Assembly: GCA_046350555.1 (NCBI GenBank)
Contig: JAXMAF010000034.1
Span: 1 to 47,450, forward strand
Length of the DNA stretch: 47,450 nucleotides
DNA from: JAXMAF01 sp046350555
GTDB lineage: Bacteria > Planctomycetota > Phycisphaerae > Phycisphaerales > SM1A02
Reading direction: 5' to 3'
Below, piece by piece: positions 18,633 through 29,000 of this stretch. Under the pieces are notes generated by a model. The model did not search any database. It had not been told where the DNA came from and saw only the letters and a list, made by a program, of their open reading frames with translations. The position numbers and the translations under genes were made by a program. Position 1 is the first letter of the stretch; every line of letters starts with the position of its first letter.

Positions 18633-19511
18633 TTACTTGCCCGGCTGGCCCGTGTTCTGACCAGGTCGCCTTCCGTCGCCGGCGGGCCTCTCCGGACGAC
18701 CGCCGTCGTCGTCCCCCTCGGCCTCCTGGAAGAGCAGGTGACCGGCATCCTGGGCCTGCACGACGCGCCCGAAGGCGGCGCGGGCCGCGTCGGACTTGTC
18801 GTCGAGCAGCGCGACCTCGAGGGCCATGGCGTCGCCGAGCGCCTTCAGGAGCTGACGGCGGAAGTCCGTCTCGTACGCAGCCTTGTCGCTGCCGAACTTG
18901 GCCTTCGCCTTCTCCGACATGGGCACCGTGGAGACCTGGCCCTTCGCGGCCAGCAGACCCGACTGAAGCCCCTGCACCGCCTCGAGATCGCCGGTCCTCG
19001 ACGCGCGATCGAACGCCGACTTCTTGAGCGCGTTGAAGGCGCGCCCGGCCTGCTTCATTCCGCCTTCGAAGGTCGCCGGCTGACCGCCGCGCGCGCCACC
19101 GCGCCCGCCCTCGCGACCCGCGGCGCGCGACTCGACCTCGACCTTGGCGAAGACGACGAGCTCCTCGCGATCGATGAAGCCGTCATGGTTCGTGTCGGCG
19201 CGCTCGAAGATGCGCTCGCCGAGGGGGCCGCTCATCTCCTCCTTGCTGAGCTTGCCGTCCTTGTTCGTGTCGCTCTCCATGATGCGCTCGATCAACTGCG
19301 CCGGATCGATCGGGCCGCGCCCGGCGCCACCCGGACCACCGGGACCACCCGGCGGCGGTGGCGGCTGCGTCGGGGCCGCCGCGCCACCCGCGGCGCCGCC
19401 GGCCGGACGGCCACCCGGAGGATTGGGAGCCCCAGCGCCGGTCTGGGCGCTGGCGACGGAGGCGACGAGAAGGGACAAGGCGATGGCGGCGAGCGGTCGG
19501 GCGCGATGCAT
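18633..19511 (-). CDS. Secreted EF-hand protein with C-terminal helical domain
   Basis: This 292-residue protein has a signal peptide (LAAIALSLLVASVASAQ), a Gly/Pro/Ala-rich linker (about residues 25-70) and two EF-hand loops: DTNKDGKLSKEE at 81-92 and DTNHDGFIDREE at 106-117. Both have acidic residues at positions 1, 3, 5 and 12. The C-terminal half is a predicted four-helix region (FDRASRTGDLEAVQGLQSGL through LFQEAEGD) that resembles the cytochrome b562-like domains found in planctomycete EF-hand proteins, although haem ligands cannot be assigned. It probably acts in the periplasm as a calcium-binding protein of unknown role. It is alone between repeat and nuoG and ends in a polar Asp/Gly/Arg tail. 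Confidence 0.85.
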   Translation of the reverse strand: MHRARPLAAIALSLLVASVASAQTGAGAPNPPGGRPAGGAAGGAAAPTQPPPPPGGPGGPGGAGRGPIDPAQLIERIMESDTNKDGKLSKEEMSGPLGERIFERADTNHDGFIDREELVVFAKVEVESRAAGREGGRGGARGGQPATFEGGMKQAGRAFNALKKSAFDRASRTGDLEAVQGLQSGLLAAKGQVSTVPMSEKAKAKFGSDKAAYETDFRRQLLKALGDAMALEVALLDDKSDAARAAFGRVVQAQDAGHLLFQEAEGDDDGGRPERPAGDGRRPGQNTGQPGK

Positions 19512-19608
19512 GAGAAGGGATCCTGTGGGGGCGAACGAAATGGAGCGAAGCGAACTGGAAGACAGGCCGTGGATCGTACCGAGACGGAGCCGCTGCCGAG
19601 CGCCGAGC

Positions 19609-21339
19609 CTACAGCTCGACCATCACCATGTCCGCCTCGACCCGCGCCTCGCCCGCGGGAAGGTGGACTTCGGCGAATTCCTTCAGCCCGAGCCGCTCGA
19701 CGAGGAACGCTCGTGTCGCGGAGGGGTCGTAACTCTCCGAAGGCAGCCGATCGGGCGTCTCCGACTCGCCCGCCTCGCGCACCGCCAGCAGGTCGAGGGC
19801 GATCTGCGCCTCGCTCTTGGCGTAGTCGATCGGGTTGATCGCTCGAAGGAAGCCCTGGAGGCGGCCCTTGGCGTTCTCGAACGTGCCGGCCTTCTCCACC
19901 CACGTCGCGCCGGGAATGACGACGTCCGCGAGCTCGGAGAGCTTCCCTGCAAGCGTGTCGACGAGGATGACCGTGCGGCCGCGCAGCGCCTCGACGAGCG
20001 CCGGGGTCGCCCACTCGCTCGGGTAGTTCCCCGTGAGCACGACGACGTCGAGCGACTTGATCGACTTCAGGAACTCGTCGAACTCCTGGACCCTTCCGCC
20101 GCCGGCGCCCGAAGCGCTCGATGCACCGGCCGTCGTCCCCCTTGCGCCCGCGCCGCCGGCCGTCGACGACGCGAGTCGTCCGAGCACGCGCCGCACGCCG
20201 CGCGCGTTGGGCGCCTTCTCCGCGTGGATCGTGTAACCGCCGACGAACGTCTTGTCCTGGCCGGCGCGCGGCACCGGCCCCACCGCGAGCAGCGCCTGCG
20301 GCGCAAACGCGCGGACCATCGTGCCGAGGTGGAACGCGTCCTCGCAGGTGAGCATCGGGCTCACCATCAGCCCGACCTTCGCGCCCGGACGGCCCAGCGC
20401 CGCGGCGGTCCTCGCGTACGCGGCCTCGTAGGCGAGCGGGGCCTCGGTCGGCTCGAACGCGTCATCGCCCTTCACGCGCGGCAGGCGCAGCCGCTTGTCG
20501 TCGTGCACGAACTTCCAGCCGTAGCGGATCTCGTCGGAGATCCACCACTTGTTGACGTCGGGGTTGTCGCGCGGCTTGATGCGGTAGACCTGTCCCTCGT
20601 TGTGCTCGACGGAGATGTTGTCGCCGCTCGCGGTGATGCCGTCGATCGATGGCGTCTTCCTGAGGAACCAGACGCGCTGCTGGAAGAGGAAGTCCTTGTC
20701 GAGCAGGGCGCCGACCGGGCAGAGATCGACGACGTTCGCGCTCAGCTCGTTGTCCAGGGCGATCCCGGGGAAGACGTCGATCTGCTCGATGGAGCCGCGC
20801 CCCTCGATCGTGATCTCCGCCGTGCCGGTCACCTCGCGGCAGAAGCGCACGCATCGGGTGCACATGATGCAGCGGTCCGCGTACAGCAGCACGTTCGGGC
20901 CGAGGTCCTTCTTCGGCTGCTTGTTCTTGCGCTCCTCGAAGCGGCTCGCGCCGCGGCCGAACTGATAGGAGTAGTCCTGGAGGTAGCACTCGCCCGCCTG
21001 GTCGCACACGGGGCAGTCGACCGGGTGGTTGATGAGCAGGTACTCCATCACCGCCTTCTGGTTGGCGATCGACTTCGGGCTGTCGGTGTAGACGGCGTTG
21101 CCCTCCGCCGCGGGCGTCTGGCAGGTTGGCATGAGCTTCGGGATCGGCTCGAGCCTGTTCTCGTTCCGCGGATTCGGAGCCCACACCTCGGCCAGGCAGA
21201 TGCGGCAGTTGGCCACGATCGAGAGCCCGGGGTGATAGCAGTAGTGCGGGATCTCGACGCCGTTGCGCAGGGCGACCTGGAGGATCGTCTCGCCCTTGGA
21301 GAACTCGTACGGCTTGCCGTTGATGGTGAGGGAGGGCAT
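19609..21339 (-). CDS. nuoG: NADH-quinone oxidoreductase subunit G-like iron-sulfur protein
   Basis: This 576-residue protein matches NuoG. It has an N-terminal 2Fe-2S ferredoxin domain (Cys 34, 45, 48 and 73), the His-Cys 4Fe-4S site (H105, C109, C112, C118), and a further 4Fe-4S set (RCIMCTRCVRFC at about 156-167 with the later DLCPVGAL). A molybdopterin-oxidoreductase-like domain follows (KTPSIDGITASGDNI, VHDDKRLRLPRVKG, then IPGATWVEKAGTFENAKGR). It would carry electrons from NADH/FMN in complex I. The start ATG at 21339 is at the conserved MPSLTINGKPYEFSKG. No other nuo gene is in the window, so the rest of complex I must be elsewhere. It is shorter than E. coli NuoG (about 900), as in many non-proteobacterial versions. 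Confidence 0.9.
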   Translation of the reverse strand: MPSLTINGKPYEFSKGETILQVALRNGVEIPHYCYHPGLSIVANCRICLAEVWAPNPRNENRLEPIPKLMPTCQTPAAEGNAVYTDSPKSIANQKAVMEYLLINHPVDCPVCDQAGECYLQDYSYQFGRGASRFEERKNKQPKKDLGPNVLLYADRCIMCTRCVRFCREVTGTAEITIEGRGSIEQIDVFPGIALDNELSANVVDLCPVGALLDKDFLFQQRVWFLRKTPSIDGITASGDNISVEHNEGQVYRIKPRDNPDVNKWWISDEIRYGWKFVHDDKRLRLPRVKGDDAFEPTEAPLAYEAAYARTAAALGRPGAKVGLMVSPMLTCEDAFHLGTMVRAFAPQALLAVGPVPRAGQDKTFVGGYTIHAEKAPNARGVRRVLGRLASSTAGGAGARGTTAGASSASGAGGGRVQEFDEFLKSIKSLDVVVLTGNYPSEWATPALVEALRGRTVILVDTLAGKLSELADVVIPGATWVEKAGTFENAKGRLQGFLRAINPIDYAKSEAQIALDLLAVREAGESETPDRLPSESYDPSATRAFLVERLGLKEFAEVHLPAGEARVEADMVMVEL

Positions 21340-21442
21340 CGGGGCAAGATGATAGTGGGAAGGACGGGCGGCGTCGGCGACGCGCGACGATGCCGGGGCC
21401 GTCGGACGTCGGCGAGGCCGGCGCTCCCAGCTACGCTGCAAC

Positions 21443-22747
21443 GTGAATCCGATCGGCGTGCCCTGGATCGTCGTTGCGCTCGGCGCCGCGGCGCTGGTCG
21501 TCGCGGTCGTGGCGCTCCGTGGGGACCGCGCGCGCGGCCGGCGGCGGTGTCCGCGCTGCTGGTACGACATGGGCGGCGCCAAGGGAGGATCCCTGCGCTG
21601 CCCCGAGTGCGGACACGTCGCCCGCGACGATCGCGACCTCCTCCGCGCGCGCCGGCGCTGGGTCGTCGGCGGTCCGGCGCTGCTGGTCGCGGTCGCCTGC
21701 CTCGCGTGGAGCGGCATGCGCGTCGCGGTGGCGCGGGGATGGCACTACCTGCTGCTGCCGAAATGGAGGACGACGGCGTCGTTCGACGTCGCCTTGGGAA
21801 CTGGATCGCCTGGAGCCGGCACGCTGCGGATCGAGGAGCGCGAGGTGCGCAATCCGGCTGCGGCGGACTTCGCCAGGATGCTCGTCGTGAGCCGCGATGG
21901 CCGCGATCTCTTCGCGCTCGAGGGGTTCTACTTCACGGTCGGCGCGCCCATCTTCGCGGGGCGCACCGCCGACGGGGCCGGCGCCGGCTCGCCTCCCTTG
22001 AATCCGACGATCTCCATCGGCGCCGACATCACCGGCGACGGCGTTCCCGATCTCGTCCTTCAGCGCCACAGCGGCGGAAGCGGCGGCGACATGCAGACGT
22101 ACGTCTTCTCGCTCGATCGCAACGCCCGCTTCGGCGGACTCGACCTGGTCGACGTCATTCCCTACTCGGGCCGCTTCGAGGACGTCGACGGCGACGGGAG
22201 GCCCGAGTTCATCGCCGGCGACCGGGCGCTGGCGTACCGCTGGACGAGCGGCGCCGCGTCGCCGCGCCCCGAGGTGGTGCTCACGTTCCGCAACGGTCGC
22301 TACCGCGTCGACCTGGACCGACTGCGGCGCCCGGCGCCACCGATGGCCGAGCTCGTCGCGGCGCTCGACGCGGTGAGCGCCGAATCGGCGGCGCGCGAGG
22401 CCGAACGCGCTGGCAAGGACGGTGGCGCCGCCGCGAACCAGGGCAACGACCGGACCGTCGCCGGCACGACCCGGGAGCGCCCCATGTTCGTCGGCGAGCG
22501 CGCGACGGCGTTGCTGCGACTGGTCGCCGACCTCGTCTATTCCGGCAACGCCGCGCGCGCGAAGGAGCTGCTCGACGCCGAGTGGCCGCGGGTCGGCGCG
22601 GAGTTCGCGGAGACCCGCGCCGAGTTCGATGGCGCGTTCGGCGAGGCGCTGTCGCACAGTCCGTTCGCGGCGGAGCTTCGCGAGCTCAACGGCCCGGCGG
22701 CGTGGTGGCCGGACGCTCCGCATCCCGTGCCGCCGGCCACGCGATGA
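21443..22747 (+). CDS. Zinc-ribbon membrane protein with FG-GAP/VCBS-like segment
   Basis: This 434-residue protein begins with GTG at 21443. A first membrane helix (WIVVALGAAALVVAVVAL) is followed by a four-Cys zinc ribbon, CPRCWYDM then CPECGHVARDDRDLL. A second helix (VGGPALLVAVACLAWSGM) leads to an extracytoplasmic domain. That domain has two calcium-loop-like segments, GADITGDGVPDLVLQ and FEDVDGDGRPEFIAGD, characteristic of FG-GAP/VCBS repeats. The ribbon-plus-helix header is common in planctomycetes. The domain combination suggests an envelope protein of unknown function. It is divergent from nuoG, and its last 62 bases overlap the end of addA tail to tail. Confidence 0.8.
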   Translation: MNPIGVPWIVVALGAAALVVAVVALRGDRARGRRRCPRCWYDMGGAKGGSLRCPECGHVARDDRDLLRARRRWVVGGPALLVAVACLAWSGMRVAVARGWHYLLLPKWRTTASFDVALGTGSPGAGTLRIEEREVRNPAAADFARMLVVSRDGRDLFALEGFYFTVGAPIFAGRTADGAGAGSPPLNPTISIGADITGDGVPDLVLQRHSGGSGGDMQTYVFSLDRNARFGGLDLVDVIPYSGRFEDVDGDGRPEFIAGDRALAYRWTSGAASPRPEVVLTFRNGRYRVDLDRLRRPAPPMAELVAALDAVSAESAAREAERAGKDGGAAANQGNDRTVAGTTRERPMFVGERATALLRLVADLVYSGNAARAKELLDAEWPRVGAEFAETRAEFDGAFGEALSHSPFAAELRELNGPAAWWPDAPHPVPPATR

Positions 22748-25700
22748 CCGCCCGGTCCAGGTCCAGGAAGGCGAGTGTCGCCGCGACCGCCGCGAGATCG
22801 AGCCCGAACTGTTCCGCGACCGCGGCGCGGTACGCGGCGATCTGCGGTCCGTATCCACGCGCCAAGGTCCCGGCGATCGCGGTCGATTCCATGGACGCGA
22901 CGCCCGGCTCCTCGTCGTTCGCCCCGCCCGTCTTGAAGTCGACGATCTCCGCCGCGGCGACGCGATCGCCGTCGTGCGTCAGGACCAAGCGGTCGATGGC
23001 GCCAAGCTGAAGTCCCTCCGAGGTCGCGCGCGCAAAGCGGTGCTCGCGCCGCACCTCGAAGGTCGCGCCGGACCGCGCGCCGCGCGACAGGAGCGTCGCC
23101 AGCAGATCGCGGCGAAGAAGCTGCCGGAACGACGAGACCTGGGCGCCGGCCCATGCGGCATCGCGCGTCGGCGCCGCCCGCCGCGCGACGATCGCGAGCG
23201 TGGCGTCGTCGTCCGCGAAGCTCTCGAGCCACTCGACGCGCTCGAGCATGGCGTGCAGCGCCGTGCCGCGGTCGATCGCGTCGCGGCGGCGCGCCACATC
23301 GCCGCGCAGGACGCCGCATCGATCGAGCTCGGGCCTGGCGTCGAGCGTCGCGGCCGAAGGCGACGGCGACGCCAGGCGCATCGGACCGCGCGACGGAAGG
23401 AGGACGATCGGTCCGCGGCGCGGCGCCGGGGCGGGCTCGGGTCGACGCGGGCGGTGCGGTGCCTCGTCCTTTCGAGGGGCGGTGGCGGCGGGACCGGGAG
23501 GCGCCCCATCGTCGGCCCGCGCCGCGAGCCGCGCCAGCATCGCCCGCTCGTCCCCCTCCGCGAAGAGCGTCGTCGCCTCCGCGGCCGCGCCCGGGGCGAG
23601 CGCCTCGCGCAGCAGGCCCGCGGCGGTCTTGTCCGAACGACCCTTCCGCGGAGGATCCACGATCATGTACAGCCCGTCGCGGGCCCTGGTCAGCGCCACG
23701 TAGAGCAGGCAGATCGATTCGAGCGCAAGGCGGTCGCCGTGGTGCGCGAAGACCTCGGCGCATTCCGGCGGCAGCGCGCGGCGCCGCTCCTTCTCGACCC
23801 ACCGGATGATCGCCGTCGGCGGGCCGCCCGGCGAAGCGCGATCCCATGCGGCGACCGGCGGCCGACCCATGTGTCGCGCCTCCAGCTCGGGGAGCACCAC
23901 CAGGTCGAACTCGAGGCCCTTGCTCTGATGGACCGTCATCACCTGAATCGGCGCCTCGGCCTCGTCGGCGATCTTCGTTGTCTCGACGAGCTGCACGAAC
24001 TCGTCGAGCATCGACGTCTCCGTCGCCCCCGTGCCGCCGCGCCATTGGCCTCGGGCAACGAGTTCGGCGAGCTGCACGAGCCGGCGTCGCTCGCGGGCCG
24101 AGGCGTGCGGCGCCAGCGCCGCCACCCACGCCCCGACCGTCGCGGTCAGGCCGTCGCGGAGCACTCGTTCGCGCACACGCCGCGCGACGCGCGACCGGGC
24201 CGCACCGCCGGGGACGGCGCCGGACGATCCATTCGTCGCGGCGTCCGGATCGGGTTCCGCTGCGACGAGCCCCACCAGCGCGCCCAGCGGCGAGTGGGCG
24301 ACGTTGAACGCCGCGACCGTGTGCCCCGGGTGGATCGCCAGCCGCACGAGGTCGAGGATCGCCTCGACGGGCGGCGCATCGGTGAGCGGCGCGCCGCCGC
24401 GCCCGGCGGCGGGCAGCCCGTGCCCGCCGGGACCGAGCAGGAAGAGCATGCGGTTGACGACCTCGTTGGTCCGCACGAGCACGCCGATCGTCGCGCGCGG
24501 CGCCGCCCGATGCAGCGCCGCCACGCGATCGGCGGCGGCGCGAAGTCGCAGCGCCGCCTGGCCCGGCGAGCCGTCGCCTGGCGAGTCCGGCCCCGACGAT
24601 TCGTCGCCATCGTCGCCCGCCGCGGGCGCATGGACGAGCTCGACGCGTCCCACCTCGCCCCGCGTCGTCTCGTGTGAAACGAAGAATCCGGCGAATCGCC
24701 TCGCGGCGCCCGGCGCATCGACGAAGCTGCGCCGGTCGCCAAGGTTCGTGAAGACGCGGTTCACCGCCGCGACGACGGTGGGCCCGCAGCGCCGCGTCTG
24801 CGCCAGCGCGGTCGCCTCGACGCCGATCACCTCCGGCAGCGCCGCGAGGATCTCGGGTGTTGCGCCGCGCCATCCGTAGATCGACTGCTTGAGGTCGCCG
24901 ACGCAGAAGAACGAGCGTTCACCGGCGCGCTGGCTGTAGATCTCCTCGGCGAACGGGCGCAGCGCCGCCCACTGCGCCGCGCTCGTGTCCTGCATCTCGT
25001 CGAGCAGCATGTGATGGATGCGTCCGTCGAGCCGGTACGCGACGCGCTCGATCGATCCGGTCGTTTCGGCGCGGCGCAGCAGCCACGGCAGGTCGTCGAA
25101 GGCCATCAACCGTCGCTCCCGCTTCAGCTCGTCGAGCGATTCGGACCAGCACGCGACCAGGTCGCGCGCCGCGAGCGTCTGGCGGCGAATCCCCTCCCGC
25201 ACCATCGAGACGGCGTGCGCGGCGAGCGCGTGGGCGGCGACCAGCGCATCGTCGGGAATCGGCTTGTTGTAGTAGGAGGTCTCGCCCGCGAGGATCTTCG
25301 CCGAGAATCCGCTGGCCAGGAGCGCCTCCCACCGTTCGGACTCGGCGCACTCGGCCACCGCCAGGATGAACGACTCGGCCTTGCGATGACCGATCCTCGG
25401 CGCCGCCGCGCGAAGCCGCGCCGCGGCCTCGGCGATCGCCGAGGCGTCGCTGCGCGGACTGGCCGGCACGGCGTCCCAGGCGTGCGACGGCGCCTCGCGC
25501 CAGAGCGCGCCGAGCCCGTCGACCACCGCGCCGATCGCCCGGCCGACGTTCGAGTCGCTCCGCCCCGCCGTGAGCTCCTTCAGCAGCGCGACGGCGCGCT
25601 CGGCGTCGATCCGCTCCAGCATGCGGCGCGTCGCCTCCTCGCGCAGCGCAGCGGACTGGGCCTCGTCGGCGAGCGCCGTCGATGGCTCGATCGCCAGCTC

Positions 25701-26057
25701 GAATCCCTCCGCGGCGACGATGGCCGCCATGAGGCTGTCCAGCGTGCGGATCTGGAGACGAGGCCACGCGACGACGACGCGACGCACGATCTCGTCGACG
25801 TCGAGCGACGCCGGCGGCATCCCGAGCGCCCGGGCGAGGTGCGCCCGCTCGTCCTCGTCGAGCGCCGCCGAGGCGAGCCGCTCGAGGACGCGGTCGCGGA
25901 TCTCGCCGGCTGCGGCGCGCGTGAACGTGCTGGCGAGGATCGTGGTCGGATCGGCGCCGAGGGCGATCAGCCGCAGGAAGCGCGTGCTGAGCTGCCACGT
26001 CTTGCCGCTGCCGGCCGACGCGAGGATGACGGCATGCTCGAGCTCGGCGCTGCTCAT
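22686..26057 (-). CDS. addA: AddA-type UvrD-family helicase with C-terminal nuclease domain
   Basis: This 1123-residue double-strand-break repair helicase has Walker A ASAGSGKT at 13-20, then STFTRAAAGEIRDRVLERL (motif Ia), and the Walker B region LLDEMQDTSAAQW. FFCVGDLKQSIYGWRGA (motif III), MTVHQSKGLEFDLVVLPEL (motif V) and LLYVALTRARDGLYM (motif VI) follow. The C-terminus has the RecB-type nuclease motifs GTALHAMLERVEW and EIVDFKTGG. With the upstream partner it should resect DNA ends for RecA. The ATG at 26057 overlaps the addB stop as ATGA. Its tail overlaps the convergent zinc-ribbon gene by 62 bases. All helicase motifs look intact. Confidence 0.92.
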   Translation of the reverse strand: MSSAELEHAVILASAGSGKTWQLSTRFLRLIALGADPTTILASTFTRAAAGEIRDRVLERLASAALDEDERAHLARALGMPPASLDVDEIVRRVVVAWPRLQIRTLDSLMAAIVAAEGFELAIEPSTALADEAQSAALREEATRRMLERIDAERAVALLKELTAGRSDSNVGRAIGAVVDGLGALWREAPSHAWDAVPASPRSDASAIAEAAARLRAAAPRIGHRKAESFILAVAECAESERWEALLASGFSAKILAGETSYYNKPIPDDALVAAHALAAHAVSMVREGIRRQTLAARDLVACWSESLDELKRERRLMAFDDLPWLLRRAETTGSIERVAYRLDGRIHHMLLDEMQDTSAAQWAALRPFAEEIYSQRAGERSFFCVGDLKQSIYGWRGATPEILAALPEVIGVEATALAQTRRCGPTVVAAVNRVFTNLGDRRSFVDAPGAARRFAGFFVSHETTRGEVGRVELVHAPAAGDDGDESSGPDSPGDGSPGQAALRLRAAADRVAALHRAAPRATIGVLVRTNEVVNRMLFLLGPGGHGLPAAGRGGAPLTDAPPVEAILDLVRLAIHPGHTVAAFNVAHSPLGALVGLVAAEPDPDAATNGSSGAVPGGAARSRVARRVRERVLRDGLTATVGAWVAALAPHASARERRRLVQLAELVARGQWRGGTGATETSMLDEFVQLVETTKIADEAEAPIQVMTVHQSKGLEFDLVVLPELEARHMGRPPVAAWDRASPGGPPTAIIRWVEKERRRALPPECAEVFAHHGDRLALESICLLYVALTRARDGLYMIVDPPRKGRSDKTAAGLLREALAPGAAAEATTLFAEGDERAMLARLAARADDGAPPGPAATAPRKDEAPHRPRRPEPAPAPRRGPIVLLPSRGPMRLASPSPSAATLDARPELDRCGVLRGDVARRRDAIDRGTALHAMLERVEWLESFADDDATLAIVARRAAPTRDAAWAGAQVSSFRQLLRRDLLATLLSRGARSGATFEVRREHRFARATSEGLQLGAIDRLVLTHDGDRVAAAEIVDFKTGGANDEEPGVASMESTAIAGTLARGYGPQIAAYRAAVAEQFGLDLAAVAATLAFLDLDRAVIAWPAARDAERPATTPPGR

Positions 26058-29000
26058 GGATCGCCGCCTCCCCCGACACCGCTCCCGTCCGCCGCGTCGA
26101 CCGCGGAGGCGCCCTCCTCGCGCCCGATCAACCGTCCAAGCGCCCGGGCGTGGCAGATCGTGGCGAAGTCGTCGCGATCGCCGAAGTCCGACGACGGTCG
26201 ATAGCCCCCCTTCCGCATGAGCTGCACGATGCCGCGGGCGTTGTCGATCGCGTCGTCGAGCTCGTGTGGATCGAGATCGAATCCCTCGACGGCGACGCCC
26301 GACGGATCGCGCGGCAGGACGAGATATCCCGATTGCGGTGCCGCGCCGCCCTCGACGATCGACCAGAGATGGAGGTAGAGCGGAAGCTGAAGATCGCACC
26401 ACGGCGCCGCGACTCCCTTCCGCTTCGTTCCTCGATGCACGAAGCGCGGCGACCTGGCCATGTCGGCCGTCTTGTAGTCGAGCAGCTCGACGCGCCCGTC
26501 CTCGTGGCGATCGACGCGGTCGATGCGACCCGTGACGCGGACCGGCGCCTGATCGGGCACGTCGAGGATCGCGTCCGCGGGCAGCGACCACTCGACGCGA
26601 TCGATGCGCCAACCTTCGCGGCGGCGCGCCGCCTGGAGCGCCGCGAAGGCGGCCAATCGCTCGCGCAGCCGCGCGGCCTGCACGCGGACCGCCACAGGCG
26701 GAGCGCCGCCGAAGTGCCGGCGGATCTCCGCCGCGAGCGCCGAGTCCAGGAACGCCTCGATGGTGCGCGCCGAGGCGCTGTCGCGCACGGATTCGTCCTC
26801 GCCGAAGCGCTTCAGCACCTCGTGCGCAAGCGTGCCGAACTCGTCGGGTCCAAGCTGCGGCCCGGGCGGCTCGACGGCCTCGAGCCTCAGGACGTGGCGC
26901 AGCCAGAAGCGGTAGGGACACTCCAGGAAGGCGCGAAACGCGGTGACGGCGACGCTCTCGATGGCGACGGGGCCGGCCGGCGCGGCGGGCACGACGAACC
27001 TCGACTGCGCGGCCGGCGCGGCGATGCCGGCCGGCTCGTCGATGCGCTGCGCCTCGGCGGCGCGGGCAAGCCGTCGCAGCCGTCTCGCGCGCAGCGCGGG
27101 CGCCGCGTTGACCACCAGCCGGCTGGCCAGGATCGGCGCCGATTCGGCGTCGCGCCGCGCCGCGATCACTCGCACCAGCGCGCGGCCGCGGCGCATCGCG
27201 TCGAAGAGGTAGGCGTCGCGACAGGCGAGCGCCTGGCCGTCCGGCAGGCCGATCGCACGCCGCAGCGACTCGGGAAGAAGCGGCTCGCGCGGCGCCGCGC
27301 GGGGCAGGCGGCCCTCGTGCGCGCCCGCCAGCAGCAGCACCGGCGCGTCGTCGAAGTGCAGCTCGAGCCATCCCAGCGCCTCGATCTCCCCGCGCCGCGG
27401 TGGCAGCGGGACCGAGTCGGCGGCGGTGCGCCTGGCGAGGAGCGCCAGCGCGGTGGGCCCGTCCACGATCGGCGCGAGCGCGGGTGGCAGCGACGACCAC
27501 GACGCGAGCTCCTCGGCGACGACGCGAATCGACTCGACGACCGTCGCGTCGAGCTCGGCCGCGTCGTCGCGCACGCCGTCGACGGCATCGCCGTGGTCGG
27601 TGGCGCTCTCCGGATGGTTCACCGCGCCAACGTGTTCTCCGCCGAGCGCGCGGTCCAGGCGATCCGATGATCCAACGGCTCCGCTTGATCCGATCGACGG
27701 CTCGGCGCGGCGACCCCCGAGCAGCTCGGCGATCACGGCGCGCAGCGGCGCCGCCCAAGCCGCGAGCGATCGCGGCGGGCCGACCAGCGGCGCCAGCAGC
27801 GTCGCGAGCTCGTTGCGCGCCGCCGCGAGGGCCGCGCCACTGCGCCGCGAGCCCCCGGGGCGCGAGGCGCGCCGCGCGTCGTCGATCGCCATGAGCAGGT
27901 CGCCATGGGGAAGCGCCGACCCCAGCCGCGCGTGCAGCCAACGTTCCACTTCGGGAAACCGAGCAAGGCGGGAGATCTCGTCGTCGGAGGTGGCCCCGCG
28001 CGCGATCGCCTCGATGATCCGCCACGTCTCGAAGGTGGCCAGCGAACGACCCGCCGCCGGACGAACGACCAGGCCCGCCCAGCGCGCCGCCTGCTCGACG
28101 AGCGGGCCGAGCGCCGGATCGACGAGGCCGATGACGATCTCGTCGGCGCTGCGGACGTCGGCCACGGAAGCGATCGCATCGATGACGGACTGGGCCGCGT
28201 CGCTGGTTCGCTCGGCGACGACCAGCTCGTCGTCGTCGACGCGAAGCGGCTCGTCGATCCACGGGCCGGGTCGGATGCACCCGAGCTCGTCGAGCCGCGC
28301 CGCCCAGCGATCGTCGGCATGCGCGAGGACAAGGACGTCGCCGCCGCGCCGAGCGAACGCTTCGACGGCGCGGCGCTGAATCCGGTTGAGCTCGATGGCG
28401 CCGACGAGGGCCAGCCGTCGAATCCCGCCGTCGCGCGGCCCCGCCATCTCGGCCCGCGCCGACTGCACCGCCGTGGGCTCGGCCAGACCGACCCCCGCGA
28501 GCATGGCGCTGGCGGCGCCAGCGAGTCGCTCAATGGCCCGGAATCGACCGGCCTCGTCGTCGCCCGCGAGTTGCGCAGCCGTCGTCGCCGCGGTCGAGCA
28601 TGCCACGTCCTCGCCCGCCAGATCATCCGCCAGCGCGCAGAGGGACGCGGCCCGCTCGATGCGATCGAGGAGCGACGCCGCACCCCCGGCCCCGTCGCCG
28701 GATCCGTTGGCGAGCCGATCGCGAGGCCGAAGTCCCAGCAGCGATTGCTCCGTCTCGGGCAACGTCTCGAGCGCCGCCGCCCACGCGAGGACTCGCGGCA
28801 GTTGCCCGGCCAAGGGGCGATCCTCGCCTTCCACCGAGGCCGCGGCGCCGTCGACGAGCTCGCCGATGAACGCGCCCGGCGTCACCACGCGCGGTGGAAC
28901 GATCGCACCGACCTGTCGGGAGATGGATCGGCCGGCATCCCCGTCCTCGACGGGCTGGCTCGCCCGGACCAGTTCGGCGAGGAGCAATCGACCCGAACGC

